Part shown: positions 38,946-48,242 of the stretch, one piece after another
How positions within the stretch are numbered: the first letter of the stretch is position 1
Layout of the letters: every line of letters starts with the position of its first letter
NCBI RefSeq assembly: GCF_000737575.1
Contig: NZ_CP006270.1
Span: 499,163 to 563,162, forward strand
Origin: Synechococcus sp. KORDI-49
Lineage (GTDB): Bacteria; Cyanobacteriota; Cyanobacteriia; PCC-6307; Cyanobiaceae
Length of the DNA stretch: 64,000 nt
Reading direction: 5' to 3'
Made by a program: the position numbers and the translations under genes
The notes under the pieces: generated by a model
Databases searched by the model: none
The model's input: only the letters and a program-made list of their open reading frames with translations
What the model was told of the DNA's origin: nothing

Positions 38946-39640
38946 GCCGAGGCGGGGATGTCGTAGAGGATCATGCCGACGCCAACCCGGGCTGAGCGCC
39001 CGAGGAGACGGTCTTCCGCATCGACCAGACGCAGCTGCTCGTAGCCCAGCTCATTGCTGCGTTGCTGCCAGTCCTCTGCCAGCTGCTTTCGCATGGCCAG
39101 AGGCACGGCAGACCAGCGATCGGACAGCTCCAGCACTAGCTGGAGCGCCTGCCCATCCGGTCGGGCCGAGACCAGCAGCTGGCTGGGGGCGTCCGGTCCC
39201 AGCAGAAGCTCAAGCAGTGGATCCAGAGACGGCACAACAGGAGGCTTTTCAGTAACGCTCTCCGCCGGCGGCGCGACGGGAGGCGCGGTGAGTGAGGGGG
39301 GTGAGGGGGGTGCTGAGGGGGGTGCTGAGGGGGGTGCTGAGGGGGGTGCTGAGGGGATCTCGCTGGACGGAACCGCTCTCGGATCAGGCGGGGGATTGCC
39401 GGCAAGGCTGCGCGTGAAACGCCCGGGCAGCAGCAGCACCAACCCCAACAGCAGCACCAGAAGGAGCGGCCAGAACCAGGGGGCCAACTCCTGAGGCCAG
39501 AAGCCGGGAACGGACAGATCGCCCTCTCGATTACGACGCCAGACCTCCTGAAGCCGCAACCTCAGATCCGCCGCCATCGACCGCAGGTTGCGGGCGAACT
39601 CACGCCATGGACTGACGTAGGGGGCCGGCAGATTGGGCAA
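38942..39640 (-). CDS. Single-span membrane protein with Pro/Ser/Ala repeat, coupled to murF
   Basis: 232 residues. A cytoplasmic N-terminus of about 50 residues (RSMAADLRLRLQEVWRRNREG) precedes a strong transmembrane helix (WPLLLVLLLGLVLLL, about 60-75). A proline-rich linker of tandem PPSA units (about 98-115) and a globular C-terminal domain with LLVSARPDGQALQLVLELSD follow. The shape is that of a membrane-tethered periplasmic protein on a flexible wall-spanning linker. It is coupled to murF by a 4-base overlap and is next to glgA (two bases apart). No named family recognised; a role in cell-wall assembly is a guess from position. Confidence 0.65.
   Translation of the reverse strand: MPNLPAPYVSPWREFARNLRSMAADLRLRLQEVWRRNREGDLSVPGFWPQELAPWFWPLLLVLLLGLVLLLPGRFTRSLAGNPPPDPRAVPSSEIPSAPPSAPPSAPPSAPPSPPSLTAPPVAPPAESVTEKPPVVPSLDPLLELLLGPDAPSQLLVSARPDGQALQLVLELSDRWSAVPLAMRKQLAEDWQQRSNELGYEQLRLVDAEDRLLGRSARVGVGMILYDIPASA
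39304..39356. repeat. 12-base tandem repeat coding for Pro-Pro-Ser-Ala units
   Basis: Four near-identical copies of GGTGCTGAGGGG lie in the linker of the Pro-rich protein. The repeat is in phase, so copy-number change would lengthen or shorten the linker without a frameshift. Confidence 0.85.
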
Positions 39641-39642
39641 GA

Positions 39643-41205
39643 TCAGCTGCGACGGCCGAACAGCCGGTTGAGCGGGTTACGCGGCTGCTCCGATGGAGAC
39701 TCTGCTGCTGGTGCCAGTTCCGCTGGCGCCGGATCCTTCTGAGGTGCGCTCTTGTCTGCGGCGCTCCGGGACGGATCGGCATCCTGTCCCAGGGACAACT
39801 GCTCCACCATCGCCGCATCCGGAGTGGGGGTCTTGATACCGCACACATCGCGGTACATCGCGTCGTACTGCACAGCGGAACGATCCCAGCTGTAGTCCTG
39901 GGTCATGCCGCGGATCTGCAGCTGGTTCCAGCTGCTGCGATGGCGGTAGGCCTCCCAGGTCCGCACCAGTGCTGTGTAGAAGTCGACCGGTTCGAAACGA
40001 TCGAAACAGAAGCCGGTGCCGGCGTCAGCTGCCGGGTCATGGGGGGGAACCGTATCCACCAGACCACCCACCTTGCGCACCACCGGAACGGAGCCATAGC
40101 GCATGGCATAGAGCTGACTGATGCCGCAGGGCTCAAAGCGGCTCGGCATCAGGAAGGAATCGCTGCCGGCGTAGATGAGCCGCGAGAGATCGTCGTCATA
40201 CGTGAGGAAGACAGCGCAGCGACCGGGATGACGGGAGGCCAGCTGCCACAGGCCTGATTCCAGCCCCCGGTCGCCGGTGCCGAGCACCACGATCTGGGAA
40301 TCGGTGTAAGCCAGCAGGCGATCGGCGACCTGAAGCAGCAGATCGACCCCCTTCTGATCGACCAGGCGACTCACCATGCCGAGCACAAAGGCGTTGTCAC
40401 GCACTTCCAGCCCCATGCGCTCCTGGAGAACGCGCTTGCATTCCGCCTTGCCGGAGAGATCCTCGGCGCTGTAGTTGGCGGGAAGAGCCCTGTCCGTGGC
40501 GGGATCCCAGGCTTTGAGATCGATTCCGTTGAGGATGCCGCGCAGTTTGCCGGAGACGAAATTCAGCAGTCCGTCGAGTCTCTCGCCGTATTCGGCCGTG
40601 CGGATCTCCTGGGCATAGGTCGGAGAGACCGCATTCACACGATCGGCATAGAGCAGCGCCGCTGCCATCGTGTGATCTCCCTGCATGTACCAGGGGCACC
40701 AGGTGATGCGATCCAGCTTCCAGCGCCAGGGTCCCTGGTACTTGAGGTTGTGGATCGTGAAGACCGTGCTGATCTCCGGGTCCTGGTGCATCCACACCGG
40801 AATCATGCCGGTGTGCCAGTCATGGCAGTGAAGCACCTGAGGCTTCCAGACATTCCAGGCGAACTCGGCGGCAGCGCTGGCGAAGAAGGTGAATCGCCAG
40901 TCTTCATCCTCACCGCCGTAGATCCGCTCGGGATCGAACACGGGATGCCCCACCAGATAGATGGTCAGGCCGTTGGAGGGATGGCGGGTTTCGTAGACAG
41001 CGAACTCGGTGCCCATCGTCTGGGCGCGCCAGATCGGCTCATCCGGGATCGCGAGCTTGCTCCAGAGCTTCCCGTAGCCCGGAATGATCAGCCGCACATC
41101 GTGCCCGAGTCGGGTCAGAGCCGGGGGCAGCGAACCGACGACATCGCCCATCCCGCCCACCTTGATCATCGGGGCGCATTCGGCGGCGGCGAACAGGATG
41201 CGCAT
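39643..41205 (-). CDS. glgA: Glycogen synthase (ADP-glucose type)
   Basis: GT5 glycosyltransferase that extends alpha-1,4-glucan from ADP-glucose. The ATG at 41205 ([24 protein letters not shown]) gives 520 residues, with the KVGGMGDV donor-binding loop near residue 15. The EPCGIS segment ([20 protein letters not shown]) and the final GTGFCFD region are the C-terminal donor site. An extra tail of about 45 residues, rich in Ser, Ala and Pro, follows the catalytic domain. A longer start at 41262 is unsupported. Confidence 0.94.
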   Translation of the reverse strand: MRILFAAAECAPMIKVGGMGDVVGSLPPALTRLGHDVRLIIPGYGKLWSKLAIPDEPIWRAQTMGTEFAVYETRHPSNGLTIYLVGHPVFDPERIYGGEDEDWRFTFFASAAAEFAWNVWKPQVLHCHDWHTGMIPVWMHQDPEISTVFTIHNLKYQGPWRWKLDRITWCPWYMQGDHTMAAALLYADRVNAVSPTYAQEIRTAEYGERLDGLLNFVSGKLRGILNGIDLKAWDPATDRALPANYSAEDLSGKAECKRVLQERMGLEVRDNAFVLGMVSRLVDQKGVDLLLQVADRLLAYTDSQIVVLGTGDRGLESGLWQLASRHPGRCAVFLTYDDDLSRLIYAGSDSFLMPSRFEPCGISQLYAMRYGSVPVVRKVGGLVDTVPPHDPAADAGTGFCFDRFEPVDFYTALVRTWEAYRHRSSWNQLQIRGMTQDYSWDRSAVQYDAMYRDVCGIKTPTPDAAMVEQLSLGQDADPSRSAADKSAPQKDPAPAELAPAAESPSEQPRNPLNRLFGRRS

Positions 41206-41272
41206 CGATGGACTTCCGACTTGGCGCGGCGACTTTAGGGGCAACCCCGGCCCGCGCTGCATGCTCCGGCCG

Positions 41273-41818
41273 TCACGGCAGCACCGTCACCGGTGTTCCG
41301 AGATTCACCTGCCGGTAGAGGGATCGCACATCTTCGTTGTACAGACGCACACAGCCATGGGAGATCGCACGCCCCACGGTCCAGCGATGCGGGGTGCCGT
41401 GAAAACCGGTGGTGGTGCAACCCTCGATCGTGATCCAGGTTTCACCGTCGTGGGCATCACGCCCGAGGCAATCGCGATGGAAGGCGATCCAGTGGCTGCC
41501 GAGGGGATTATCAGGCCCCTGCTCCTCCACGCGCTCTCCGGTGACCGGATGAACCCAGATCGGTTGGTCGATCTTCTCCATCACCCGGAAGCGACCGGTG
41601 GGGGTCTCCCAGCCGGGCATACCGACAGCCACGGGGAAGGCGCTGCGCAAACCGCCGTTCTCGAGGAGCAGCAGCCGACGGCGACCGCGCAGCATCACGA
41701 TGTGACGCTCCTTTTTCTGCAGCAGATCCGAAGGCAGTGATGCCAGTGCCGCCATGACCGAATCCATCGACGCTGACCGCAGCAGCGGAGCCGGATCCGG
41801 GGGCGTCAGTGGAAGCAT
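41273..41818 (-). CDS. L,D-transpeptidase (YkuD/ErfK type)
   Basis: Cross-links peptidoglycan peptides by a cysteine mechanism, or anchors proteins to it. The 181-residue chain has [14 protein letters not shown], a conserved [26 protein letters not shown] block with the catalytic His/Cys pair, and a beta-sandwich end (NLGTPVTVL). No classical signal peptide is visible. Export could use a different signal, the start could be misplaced, or the enzyme may act from another position. It is followed six bases upstream on the strand by menB. Confidence 0.85.
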   Translation of the reverse strand: MLPLTPPDPAPLLRSASMDSVMAALASLPSDLLQKKERHIVMLRGRRRLLLLENGGLRSAFPVAVGMPGWETPTGRFRVMEKIDQPIWVHPVTGERVEEQGPDNPLGSHWIAFHRDCLGRDAHDGETWITIEGCTTTGFHGTPHRWTVGRAISHGCVRLYNEDVRSLYRQVNLGTPVTVLP

Positions 41819-41823
41819 CGACG

Positions 41824-42693
41824 TCAGGGTAACCAGCCAGTCCCGGAAAAATCAGGGGGGCGTTTGCCGAGGAACGCATCACGCCCCTCCTGCGCTTCAT
41901 CGGTCCGGTAGAAGAGGTGGGTGGCCTGTCCGGCCAGCTCCTGGATGCCGGCCAGCCCATCGGTTTCGGCGTTGAAGGCGGCCTTGAGACAACGAATCGC
42001 CGTGGGACTGTGCTGCAGCACCTCCCGGGCCCAGCGCGCCCCTTCCGCCTCCAGCTCCTCCAGAGGCACCACAGCATTCACCAGCCCCATCCTCAGGGCT
42101 TCTTCAGCGCCGTAGCGACGACAGAGGAACCAGATCTCGCGCGCTTTGCGCTGGCCGACCACCCGGGCCAGAAAGCCGGCGCCGTAACCGCCGTCGAAGC
42201 TGCCCACCTTTGGACCGGTCTGCCCGAAAACGGCGTTGTCAGCAGCCAGGCTGAGATCGCACAGCAGATGCAGCACCTGACCGCCCCCCATGGCATACCC
42301 GGCTACCAGGGCGATCACCACCTTCGGCAGGCTGCGGATGATCCGCTGGAGATCGAGCACATTCAGTCGCGGAAGGCCGTCCTCCCCCACGTAACCGCCG
42401 TCGCCGCGCACGCTCTGGTCACCGCCGGCGCAGAAGGCGTGGACCCCGTCCTGGGACGGCCCCGCTCCTGTGAACAGCACCACGCCGATCTCCCGCTCAT
42501 CGCGGACACGACTGAAGGCATCGCAGAGCTCCACCACCGTCTGCGGCCGGAAGGCATTGCGTTTGGCCGGCCGGTTGATGGCGATGCGGGCGATGCCTTC
42601 ATCGCAGCGGTCGACAAGGATGTCCGTGTAGGTGCCCCAGGGCTGCCACGCGACGATCGATTCACCGGGAAGAACCCGCCGCGCCAGGGACAT
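41824..42693 (-). CDS. menB: 1,4-dihydroxy-2-naphthoyl-CoA synthase
   Basis: Crotonase-family enzyme that closes the second ring of the naphthoquinone head, here for phylloquinone of photosystem I. The 289-residue protein contains [30 protein letters not shown] (oxyanion hole) and [16 protein letters not shown]. The [22 protein letters not shown] segment is characteristic of MenB. It starts five bases after the menD stop, forming a menD-menB operon on the minus strand. Confidence 0.96.
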   Translation of the reverse strand: MSLARRVLPGESIVAWQPWGTYTDILVDRCDEGIARIAINRPAKRNAFRPQTVVELCDAFSRVRDEREIGVVLFTGAGPSQDGVHAFCAGGDQSVRGDGGYVGEDGLPRLNVLDLQRIIRSLPKVVIALVAGYAMGGGQVLHLLCDLSLAADNAVFGQTGPKVGSFDGGYGAGFLARVVGQRKAREIWFLCRRYGAEEALRMGLVNAVVPLEELEAEGARWAREVLQHSPTAIRCLKAAFNAETDGLAGIQELAGQATHLFYRTDEAQEGRDAFLGKRPPDFSGTGWLP

Positions 42694-42698
42694 CGGCT

Positions 42699-44372
42699 TC
42701 AGAGCGTCATCGCCTCATTCTGAGCAGCGGAGTGCAGCTGTTGGCGCAGAACCGCATCGCCGCGTCGATCCGTGCAGGCCCGCAGCAGCGCGGGGCCCTG
42801 TTGCGCCAGACCCCAGTCCAGGGCGTCATGCAGATCCTCCAGACAGCTGAGAGCCCGCCCGGGAATGCCATGGGCCGCAGCCAGTGCCAGCGGATCGACC
42901 CGCTGTGGCATGGCGAACAGCTGATCGAATCGCTCCTCGCCCTGCTGCTGGATGTCCAGCTGCTGGAAAATTCCACCGCCGCCGTTGTCGATGAGGATCA
43001 CCAGCAACGGTGGCCCGTCAGGACCGCCGTGAAGCCAGCCGTTGGCGTCGTGCAGCAGGGCCAGATCACCCGTGAGCAGCACCATTGGTCCCAGCGACCA
43101 GGCCAGTCCCATGGCCAGCGACAGGGTGCCGTCGATGCCGGAAGCACCGCGGAAGCTGAAACATCGGCGATCAGCCCCACCCTTACCGCTCCACAGCATC
43201 CAGTCCCGGACGGGGGAGCTGGCCGCCAGCATCACAGGCAGACCGCTGGGCAGCAGCTGACCCAGGGCGCGGGCGAGCGCGGGCTCAGTCACAGCCCCCC
43301 TGCAGGGAAGAAGCTCATCCAGCAGGGCGCCGAGACGATGGTCCGGCTCCGCCCAGGCGGTGCTCAGACCAGCCCGTCCGGGGGACTGCTGAGCCAGCCA
43401 GGCCTCCATCCCCCCGCTCCACGGCGCGGCTCGGCCGAGCGGGTCGAGCGGACGGGCATCGCCTTCACTGATCAGCACCTGAGGCCCCCTGGCGGCAGCA
43501 AGCCAGCGTTCCAGCGCCCGACTGGCAGGCATGCTTCCCAGACGCAGCACCTGCAGATCACTGCCGCCGTGGAACTGATCGAGCAGCAGCGGCCAGTGAT
43601 GCACCCGACCGGGCCACTCCACCGGCAGAGCGGCCAGCGGATCGGCCAGAAGAGGCCAGCCGCTGCGCTCCAACCAATCCGCGAGCGCACCGCGATACCC
43701 CGCCAGATCGGTGCTCAGTCCCCGCCATGGTCCTGCCACCACAACGCCCGCCTTTGCGGGATCCAGGGCCGGAGCTGAGGCCTCCGGCGGATCAACGGTG
43801 GTGGTGCTTTCGGCGACGCCCACTGCAGGAGCAGAAGGGTTTCGCAACCCGCACAGCACCTGCTGCTGATCGGGGAGGGCGGCGTGGAGCGGCTCCTCGA
43901 ACGGGATGTTCAGATGAACCGGACCGGGAGGTTGACCGGCCTGCCCCTGGGCATGGCGCCATCCCCGTAAAGCCAGACGATCGATGTCGGCAGCTGAAGC
44001 AGCGTGCAGACCAGTCGGGGCGATGTTGCCGACCCAGCGGCAGGCAGGATTCAGAAACTGCTCCTGGTTAACGGTCTGATTCGCTCCGCAGTTCTTGAGC
44101 CGTTCCGGTCGATCGGCCGTGAGCAGCAGCAGCGGCTGACAGCTGCGATCGGCCTCGACGGCGGCTGGCAGCAGATTGGCGACCGCTGTGCCCGAGGTGG
44201 TCACCACCGCCACGGACCTGCCGGCCGCCGTCGCCATCCCGAGGGCGAGGAAGGCTGCCGATCGCTCATCAATCGCCGTGAACAGCTGCAGCATTCCCTG
44301 CGACGCCATCAGGCCCGACGCCGTCGCCAGAGAACCGGAACGACTGCCTGGACAGAGCACCAAACGCCGCAA
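42699..44372 (-). CDS. menD: 2-succinyl-5-enolpyruvyl-6-hydroxy-3-cyclohexene-1-carboxylate synthase
   Basis: Thiamine-diphosphate enzyme of phylloquinone synthesis. The part shown starts at the TTG at 44372 ([16 protein letters not shown]), which is inside the normal family N-terminus. It covers 557 residues including [15 protein letters not shown] and the ThDP site [14 protein letters not shown] with [12 protein letters not shown]. In-frame coding-like sequence continues upstream to about 44480 ([18 protein letters not shown] is typical MenD), but it has no ATG, GTG or TTG before a stop at 44481-44483. The true start may be a rarer codon such as CTG, or there is an error or frameshift. Confidence 0.9.
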   Translation of the reverse strand: MRRLVLCPGSRSGSLATASGLMASQGMLQLFTAIDERSAAFLALGMATAAGRSVAVVTTSGTAVANLLPAAVEADRSCQPLLLLTADRPERLKNCGANQTVNQEQFLNPACRWVGNIAPTGLHAASAADIDRLALRGWRHAQGQAGQPPGPVHLNIPFEEPLHAALPDQQQVLCGLRNPSAPAVGVAESTTTVDPPEASAPALDPAKAGVVVAGPWRGLSTDLAGYRGALADWLERSGWPLLADPLAALPVEWPGRVHHWPLLLDQFHGGSDLQVLRLGSMPASRALERWLAAARGPQVLISEGDARPLDPLGRAAPWSGGMEAWLAQQSPGRAGLSTAWAEPDHRLGALLDELLPCRGAVTEPALARALGQLLPSGLPVMLAASSPVRDWMLWSGKGGADRRCFSFRGASGIDGTLSLAMGLAWSLGPMVLLTGDLALLHDANGWLHGGPDGPPLLVILIDNGGGGIFQQLDIQQQGEERFDQLFAMPQRVDPLALAAAHGIPGRALSCLEDLHDALDWGLAQQGPALLRACTDRRGDAVLRQQLHSAAQNEAMTL

Positions 44373-44524
44373 CCCCTGACCGTGCAGGGCGCGGAGCAGG
44401 CCAAGAGCCGCTTCGAGGTTGGCGCGGGCAACCGACAGTGCAGGAGAGCACCACTGCAGGAATCCTGCTGCAGCACCATCTCATCCGTCCCTGATCCAAG
44501 CCCACCCGATGCGAGGGTGCGGCC

Positions 44525-45148
44525 ATGAGTCCCTCCCCGTCCCCACCGGATCGCCCCCGCGAGGGTGGTTTCTGGCGCAGCCTGATCCTCTGGGCCCTCC
44601 TGGCGCTGCTGATCCGATGGCTGGTGGTCGAGCCCCGCTGGATCCCCTCCGGATCGATGCTCCCCACGTTGCAGCTGCAGGACAGAATCCTGGTGGAGAA
44701 GATCCGACCTCCCCTGGAACAGCAGCGGGGTCGGCAGCTGCCTCTGAACAGCATCGTGGTGTTCGCGCCACCTGCTCAGCTGGTGGACGCCGGGTACGAC
44801 GCCTCCGCCGCGCTGATCAAGCGCTTGGTGGGGCATCCGGGCGACCAGCTGGAAGTACGCGACGGCCTCCTGATCCGCAACGGTGAGCCCGTTCCGGAGC
44901 CCTGGCTGGATGAGCCGATCACCTACGCCATGGCACCGGTGACCGTGCCGGATCATCAGCTCTGGGTGATGGGCGATAACCGCAACGCAAGCCTGGATTC
45001 CCATCTCTGGGGTCCGCTGCCGGAAGCGAACGTGATCGGCACTGCGATCTGGCGGTACTGGCCCCTGAATCGCTTCGGACCGATTCGGTTCTCCACCACC
45101 GACGGAATCGAATCGAACTCTGAGGCTGGGGTAGGGTCAGGGCCGTGA
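44525..45148 (+). CDS. lepB: Signal peptidase I
   Basis: Membrane protease that removes signal peptides of exported proteins. The 207-residue chain has one N-terminal transmembrane helix (about 18-35), then the catalytic serine in PSGSMLPTL (Ser44) and the general-base lysine in AALIKRLVGHPGD (Lys99). VMGDNRNASLDSHLWGPL is the last conserved box. It is divergent from menD, so the region 44373-44524 serves both. A second LepB is common in cyanobacteria but is not in the window. Confidence 0.95.
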   Translation: MSPSPSPPDRPREGGFWRSLILWALLALLIRWLVVEPRWIPSGSMLPTLQLQDRILVEKIRPPLEQQRGRQLPLNSIVVFAPPAQLVDAGYDASAALIKRLVGHPGDQLEVRDGLLIRNGEPVPEPWLDEPITYAMAPVTVPDHQLWVMGDNRNASLDSHLWGPLPEANVIGTAIWRYWPLNRFGPIRFSTTDGIESNSEAGVGSGP

Positions 45149-45163
45149 TGCAGATAACACGGG

Positions 45164-45517
45164 ATGTTTAACCCCGAGTTCCTGACCACCGATAACAACG
45201 ACGGTCAAGCGGGGAACAGCCTGATCCAGTATCTGCAGGAACAGTCTCCAGACACCCTTCAGAGGGTCGCGAAATCAGCGAGCGGCGAGATCCAGGACAT
45301 CATCCGCCACAACGTTCAGGGACTGCTGGGGATGCTCCCCGGCGAGCACTTTGAGGTGAAAGTCACCTCCAACAGGGAGAACCTGGCCAACATGCTGGCC
45401 TCGGCGATGATGACCGGTTACTTCCTGCGCCAGATGGAGCAGCGAAAGGAACTGGAGGAAACGCTGTTCGCCGATGATCAGATGGCGATCGAGCCCGACG
45501 ACCAACTCAACCTCTGA
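45164..45517 (+). CDS. DUF760 family protein
   Basis: 117 residues starting MFNPEFLTTDNND. The central IQDIIRHNVQGLLGMLPGEHFEVKVTSNRENLANMLASAMMTGYFLRQ region matches DUF760, a family of cyanobacteria and plastids. In plants, relatives are small soluble plastid proteins. Function here is unknown. It is on the same strand as lepB with a 15-base gap and overlaps the convergent DUF4336 gene by 11 bases. Confidence 0.8.
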   Translation: MFNPEFLTTDNNDGQAGNSLIQYLQEQSPDTLQRVAKSASGEIQDIIRHNVQGLLGMLPGEHFEVKVTSNRENLANMLASAMMTGYFLRQMEQRKELEETLFADDQMAIEPDDQLNL

Positions 45518-46688
45518 GCTGCGGATCCGTCGGGACCACGCCGAGCTTCAGCAGACGCTGATCGATTGAGCTCAGAAACGCCCAGTTCGCATCACTGGGT
45601 GCCCAAGTGTCTGTGTTGAGCTGTGAGCAGAGCTCATCGGAGCGTTGGGGGCTGAAGGCAATCGGAGCGCTGTAGTGCGCTGGCACAAGCCACCGCATCC
45701 CATCGAGTCTCCCGATCTGCTGAAGCCATTGCAGGAAGGTCTCCAAGGCGCGCGGCAGCACGAGTCGTTCCACCACGGGCGCCACCTGAAGGAGAGGTTG
45801 ATGGTCTCCGATCAGCCCCATGGCCGCGTCCTGCCAGCCCTGCCGCCATCGGAATGGATAGAGGCCGAAGTGAGCGCGGGCAGTCCGTAAACCAGGCCGG
45901 AAGGCATGGCGGAGCAGCTCGGAAATCGGGGGAACCTCGAGCGGCTCCGGCCGCAGATAGGAAGCGAACAGCACCAAACGGGCCCAGCCCCGCCGCCGCG
46001 CCTCGGGCGTATCGAGGAGCGGCTCGTCACCCCGTTCCCTGGCGTGGAACAGCAACGGCGTTGGATCGAGATCAAACAGAGCCGGTGGCTCAGCCGAAAT
46101 GCCAACCAACGCATCGGTCACCATCAAGGCACCGGAAGGGCGGTGAAAACAGCTGATCTCTTGAAAGCGACCAACACCAAGATCGAGCGGTCCAAGCGTG
46201 ATCCACTCACACACGTCGCCATGGGGGACGCCATCGTCGAGCAACACCTTGGTGCGGTGTGCTGGAACGCCCAACCAGGACAAGGGCAACTGCACCGGGA
46301 AACTCCATTGACCGGGGCACACCCAAATTTCCGCATCCGGGAAGGCGCGGGCCAGGGGGCCGAGGGGCAGCTTGTGCTCCAGGCCGGAGGCGGTGGGGAG
46401 CACGATCGTGCGCACCGGGCCGTGCTGCTGTTCAAGGCCAGCAATGGCCTGACGAAGCTCACCGGTGGGCGGCAGTGGATTCACCAACATCAGCCCGCCG
46501 GGCACCTTGGCCACGGTGAGCCGCACCGGCACGGCCACGTAATACACCCCCTGCAGCTGCTCCAGGCTCCAGAGCTGGCCAGGGATCAGCTCACTGAACA
46601 CCGTGCGACGGCGGCCAAAGGGATAAAGCGGCAGCAGCGGCCACCACGGCCAGCGTTGGCTGGCTGCTTGAGAACCGCTTGCAGCCAA
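45507..46688 (-). CDS. DUF4336 family protein (metallo-beta-lactamase-like fold)
   Basis: 393 residues. After an SQRWPWWPLLPLYPFGRRRT opening comes a soluble domain with VFSELIPGQLWSLEQLQGVYYVAVPVRLTVAKV. The LPTASGLEHKLPLGPLARAFP segment matches DUF4336, a cyanobacterial and plant family distantly related to metallo-beta-lactamases. The canonical HxHxDH metal motif is not intact, so hydrolase activity is doubtful. It overlaps the convergent DUF760 gene. Confidence 0.72.
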   Translation of the reverse strand: MAASGSQAASQRWPWWPLLPLYPFGRRRTVFSELIPGQLWSLEQLQGVYYVAVPVRLTVAKVPGGLMLVNPLPPTGELRQAIAGLEQQHGPVRTIVLPTASGLEHKLPLGPLARAFPDAEIWVCPGQWSFPVQLPLSWLGVPAHRTKVLLDDGVPHGDVCEWITLGPLDLGVGRFQEISCFHRPSGALMVTDALVGISAEPPALFDLDPTPLLFHARERGDEPLLDTPEARRRGWARLVLFASYLRPEPLEVPPISELLRHAFRPGLRTARAHFGLYPFRWRQGWQDAAMGLIGDHQPLLQVAPVVERLVLPRALETFLQWLQQIGRLDGMRWLVPAHYSAPIAFSPQRSDELCSQLNTDTWAPSDANWAFLSSIDQRLLKLGVVPTDPQLRG

Positions 46689-46722
46689 CCCATCAACGCA
46701 GGTTCAAAGATTCTGCACAGGA

Positions 46723-47271
46723 GTGGCGCGATGCGGAGAACGCAGATGCCGACAGAATGATTCCAACCATTCCGGACGCTTGACCCTGAGGCCGCTGCGC
46801 AACCTTGTGATCCATCTGCTGGCTTGCCTTGCGATCGTGGGTCTTGGGGCGGCAGACGTGTCTGCCTGTATCGAAGGTCTTGAGTGGGGCATGACGCTGG
46901 ATCAAGTCACAGCACACCTCGGCGAAATCCGTCAGGCAGGCCCCGATCAACCGCAGAAGTATCAGGCGCTGAACGCACGCCTCGATGAAATCCCAGTGGT
47001 CCAGTCAACGTTTGAACTGAGTCCCGGCACCGGCTTGAGGTCGTTGGCCTACGAGTTTGAGGTGAGCGATATGACCGAAGTGCTGGCAGGCCTTCGTCAT
47101 CGCTATGGGCAGCCGTTGAGCATGAGCATCGACGATCGCCAGGTCAACCAACAGTTGTGGGTCTGGAATACCGGTGACGATCTGATCACAGCCGTGAACA
47201 GCACCTCCATGGGACGCCATCAATTCCTCATCTCCTACCGACCCAGTCGACTTCGACCCAACAATCTCTGA
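46723..47271 (+). CDS. Secreted small protein, unknown
   Basis: The frame opens with a GTG at 46723 and codes for up to 182 residues. A TTG at 46780 would start just before an evident signal peptide (LRPLRNLVIHLLACLAIVGLG, cleavage near ADVSA), giving 163 residues. The mature part begins CIEGLEWGMTLDQVTAHLG, a pattern seen in small exported proteins that bind substrates by a helix-strand repeat, but I cannot name a family. A ribosome-binding site AGGAG lies just before an unrelated nine-residue ORF at 46731-46760, so leader-peptide control is a remote possibility. Confidence 0.6.
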   Translation: MARCGERRCRQNDSNHSGRLTLRPLRNLVIHLLACLAIVGLGAADVSACIEGLEWGMTLDQVTAHLGEIRQAGPDQPQKYQALNARLDEIPVVQSTFELSPGTGLRSLAYEFEVSDMTEVLAGLRHRYGQPLSMSIDDRQVNQQLWVWNTGDDLITAVNSTSMGRHQFLISYRPSRLRPNNL

Positions 47272-47399
47272 ATCCCTTTCACGCAAAAAACCGCGCGTTG
47301 CTAGACGACGACCCGCGAGTCCGTAGCCCGAACCTTGACCATGCGCCCGGTGACGCTCTGCGCATCGCGGTGGACAGGGGGCCATCCCAACCACCAGAA

Positions 47400-47414
47400 T
47401 GAGAACGATTCCCA
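47400..47414. promoter_or_regulatory. Candidate Zur box upstream of the CobW-like operon
   Basis: TGAGAACGATTCCCA matches the 7-1-7 pattern TGANAATNATTNTCA at ten of twelve defined positions and lies about 50 bases before the CobW-like start. It is less symmetric than the two palindromes at 56937 and 62275. Confidence 0.5.
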
Positions 47415-47462
47415 CTAGAGAAGGGCTGTCGTCCCCCCACCCGACGGCGGATGCTGGAGACC

Positions 47463-48242
47463 ATGAGCACAACCTGGTTGATCTCAGGTCCGCCGGGGTG
47501 CGGGAAAACCACCTGGATCCTCAACACACTGCGCGAGCATCCGGGTCCCTGCGGATACCTGCGTCTGAAGGGCACGAGCCAAGAAGGCCTCGAGCAGGGT
47601 TGTGATGCCGGCATCGACCGGACCTGGCTGCAGGACCAGATCCCATCGCTTGAGGACCTCTCGACTCCACAGCCCAGCCCCGCTGCGGCTGATCGGATCA
47701 ACCTGATTGAGCTGCAGCAATTCCAGGCCCCGCCGGAGGGAGCCCCCGAGGCCATCGACCCAGCCATCCGATCGCAACTGGACACCCTCCAGCTGAGACC
47801 GGACCGATGCCTCCATTTCGGCCGTGATCCGGAGTTACCCGGCCAGGACACGCTGGCGTTCAACAGGCTGGAGGCCTGGAGCCTCAGCCTCCACAACAGT
47901 GTCTGGGACCCCAACAGCCTCAGCAGCTTCTGGTTCGAGCTGGTGAATGGTGCCTATGGCGACGTCTACCGCGCCAAGGCATTGATGAATCTCCCCGACG
48001 GCCGTGCCTTCTTCTGCAACTGGATGGTGAGTCAACAGGGCTCGCAGTTTCTGCCCCTGGAGAGGGTGGAGCCACCCCATGGCCGACCCAAACGCTCGTC
48101 GGAGCTGGTGGTGCAGGGCAAAGCTCTCAATGGCATCGGCATCCAGACCACCATCGACGATTGCCTGATCAGTGATGACGTGCTGGAAATGCATCAGGCC
48201 CCGATGCGCGACCAGCAACCCGAGACCACCCTCACCCGATGA
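47463..48242 (+). CDS. CobW/COG0523-like P-loop protein, shortened
   Basis: The ATG at 47463 (GGAG ribosome-binding site just upstream) gives 259 residues: MSTTWLISGPPGCGKTTWIL with the Walker A loop at about 8-16. The C-terminal third (GAYGDVYRAKALMNLPDGRAFFCNW and SELVVQGKALNGIGIQTTIDDCL) resembles the CobW C-terminal domain. Between them the GTPase domain is about 100 residues short. The GCxxC-type metal motif and an NKxD guanine motif are missing. CobW-family proteins deliver zinc or cobalt to client enzymes, and several are zinc-starvation genes. This one may bind nucleotide without the full GTP cycle. It is coupled to the next gene by a 4-base overlap. Confidence 0.62.
   Translation: MSTTWLISGPPGCGKTTWILNTLREHPGPCGYLRLKGTSQEGLEQGCDAGIDRTWLQDQIPSLEDLSTPQPSPAAADRINLIELQQFQAPPEGAPEAIDPAIRSQLDTLQLRPDRCLHFGRDPELPGQDTLAFNRLEAWSLSLHNSVWDPNSLSSFWFELVNGAYGDVYRAKALMNLPDGRAFFCNWMVSQQGSQFLPLERVEPPHGRPKRSSELVVQGKALNGIGIQTTIDDCLISDDVLEMHQAPMRDQQPETTLTR

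Noticed and set aside
46731-46760. Nine-residue ORF with a good ribosome-binding site (AGGAG)
   Set aside because: Could be a leader peptide, but no attenuator or codon pattern supports it; noted under the downstream gene instead.
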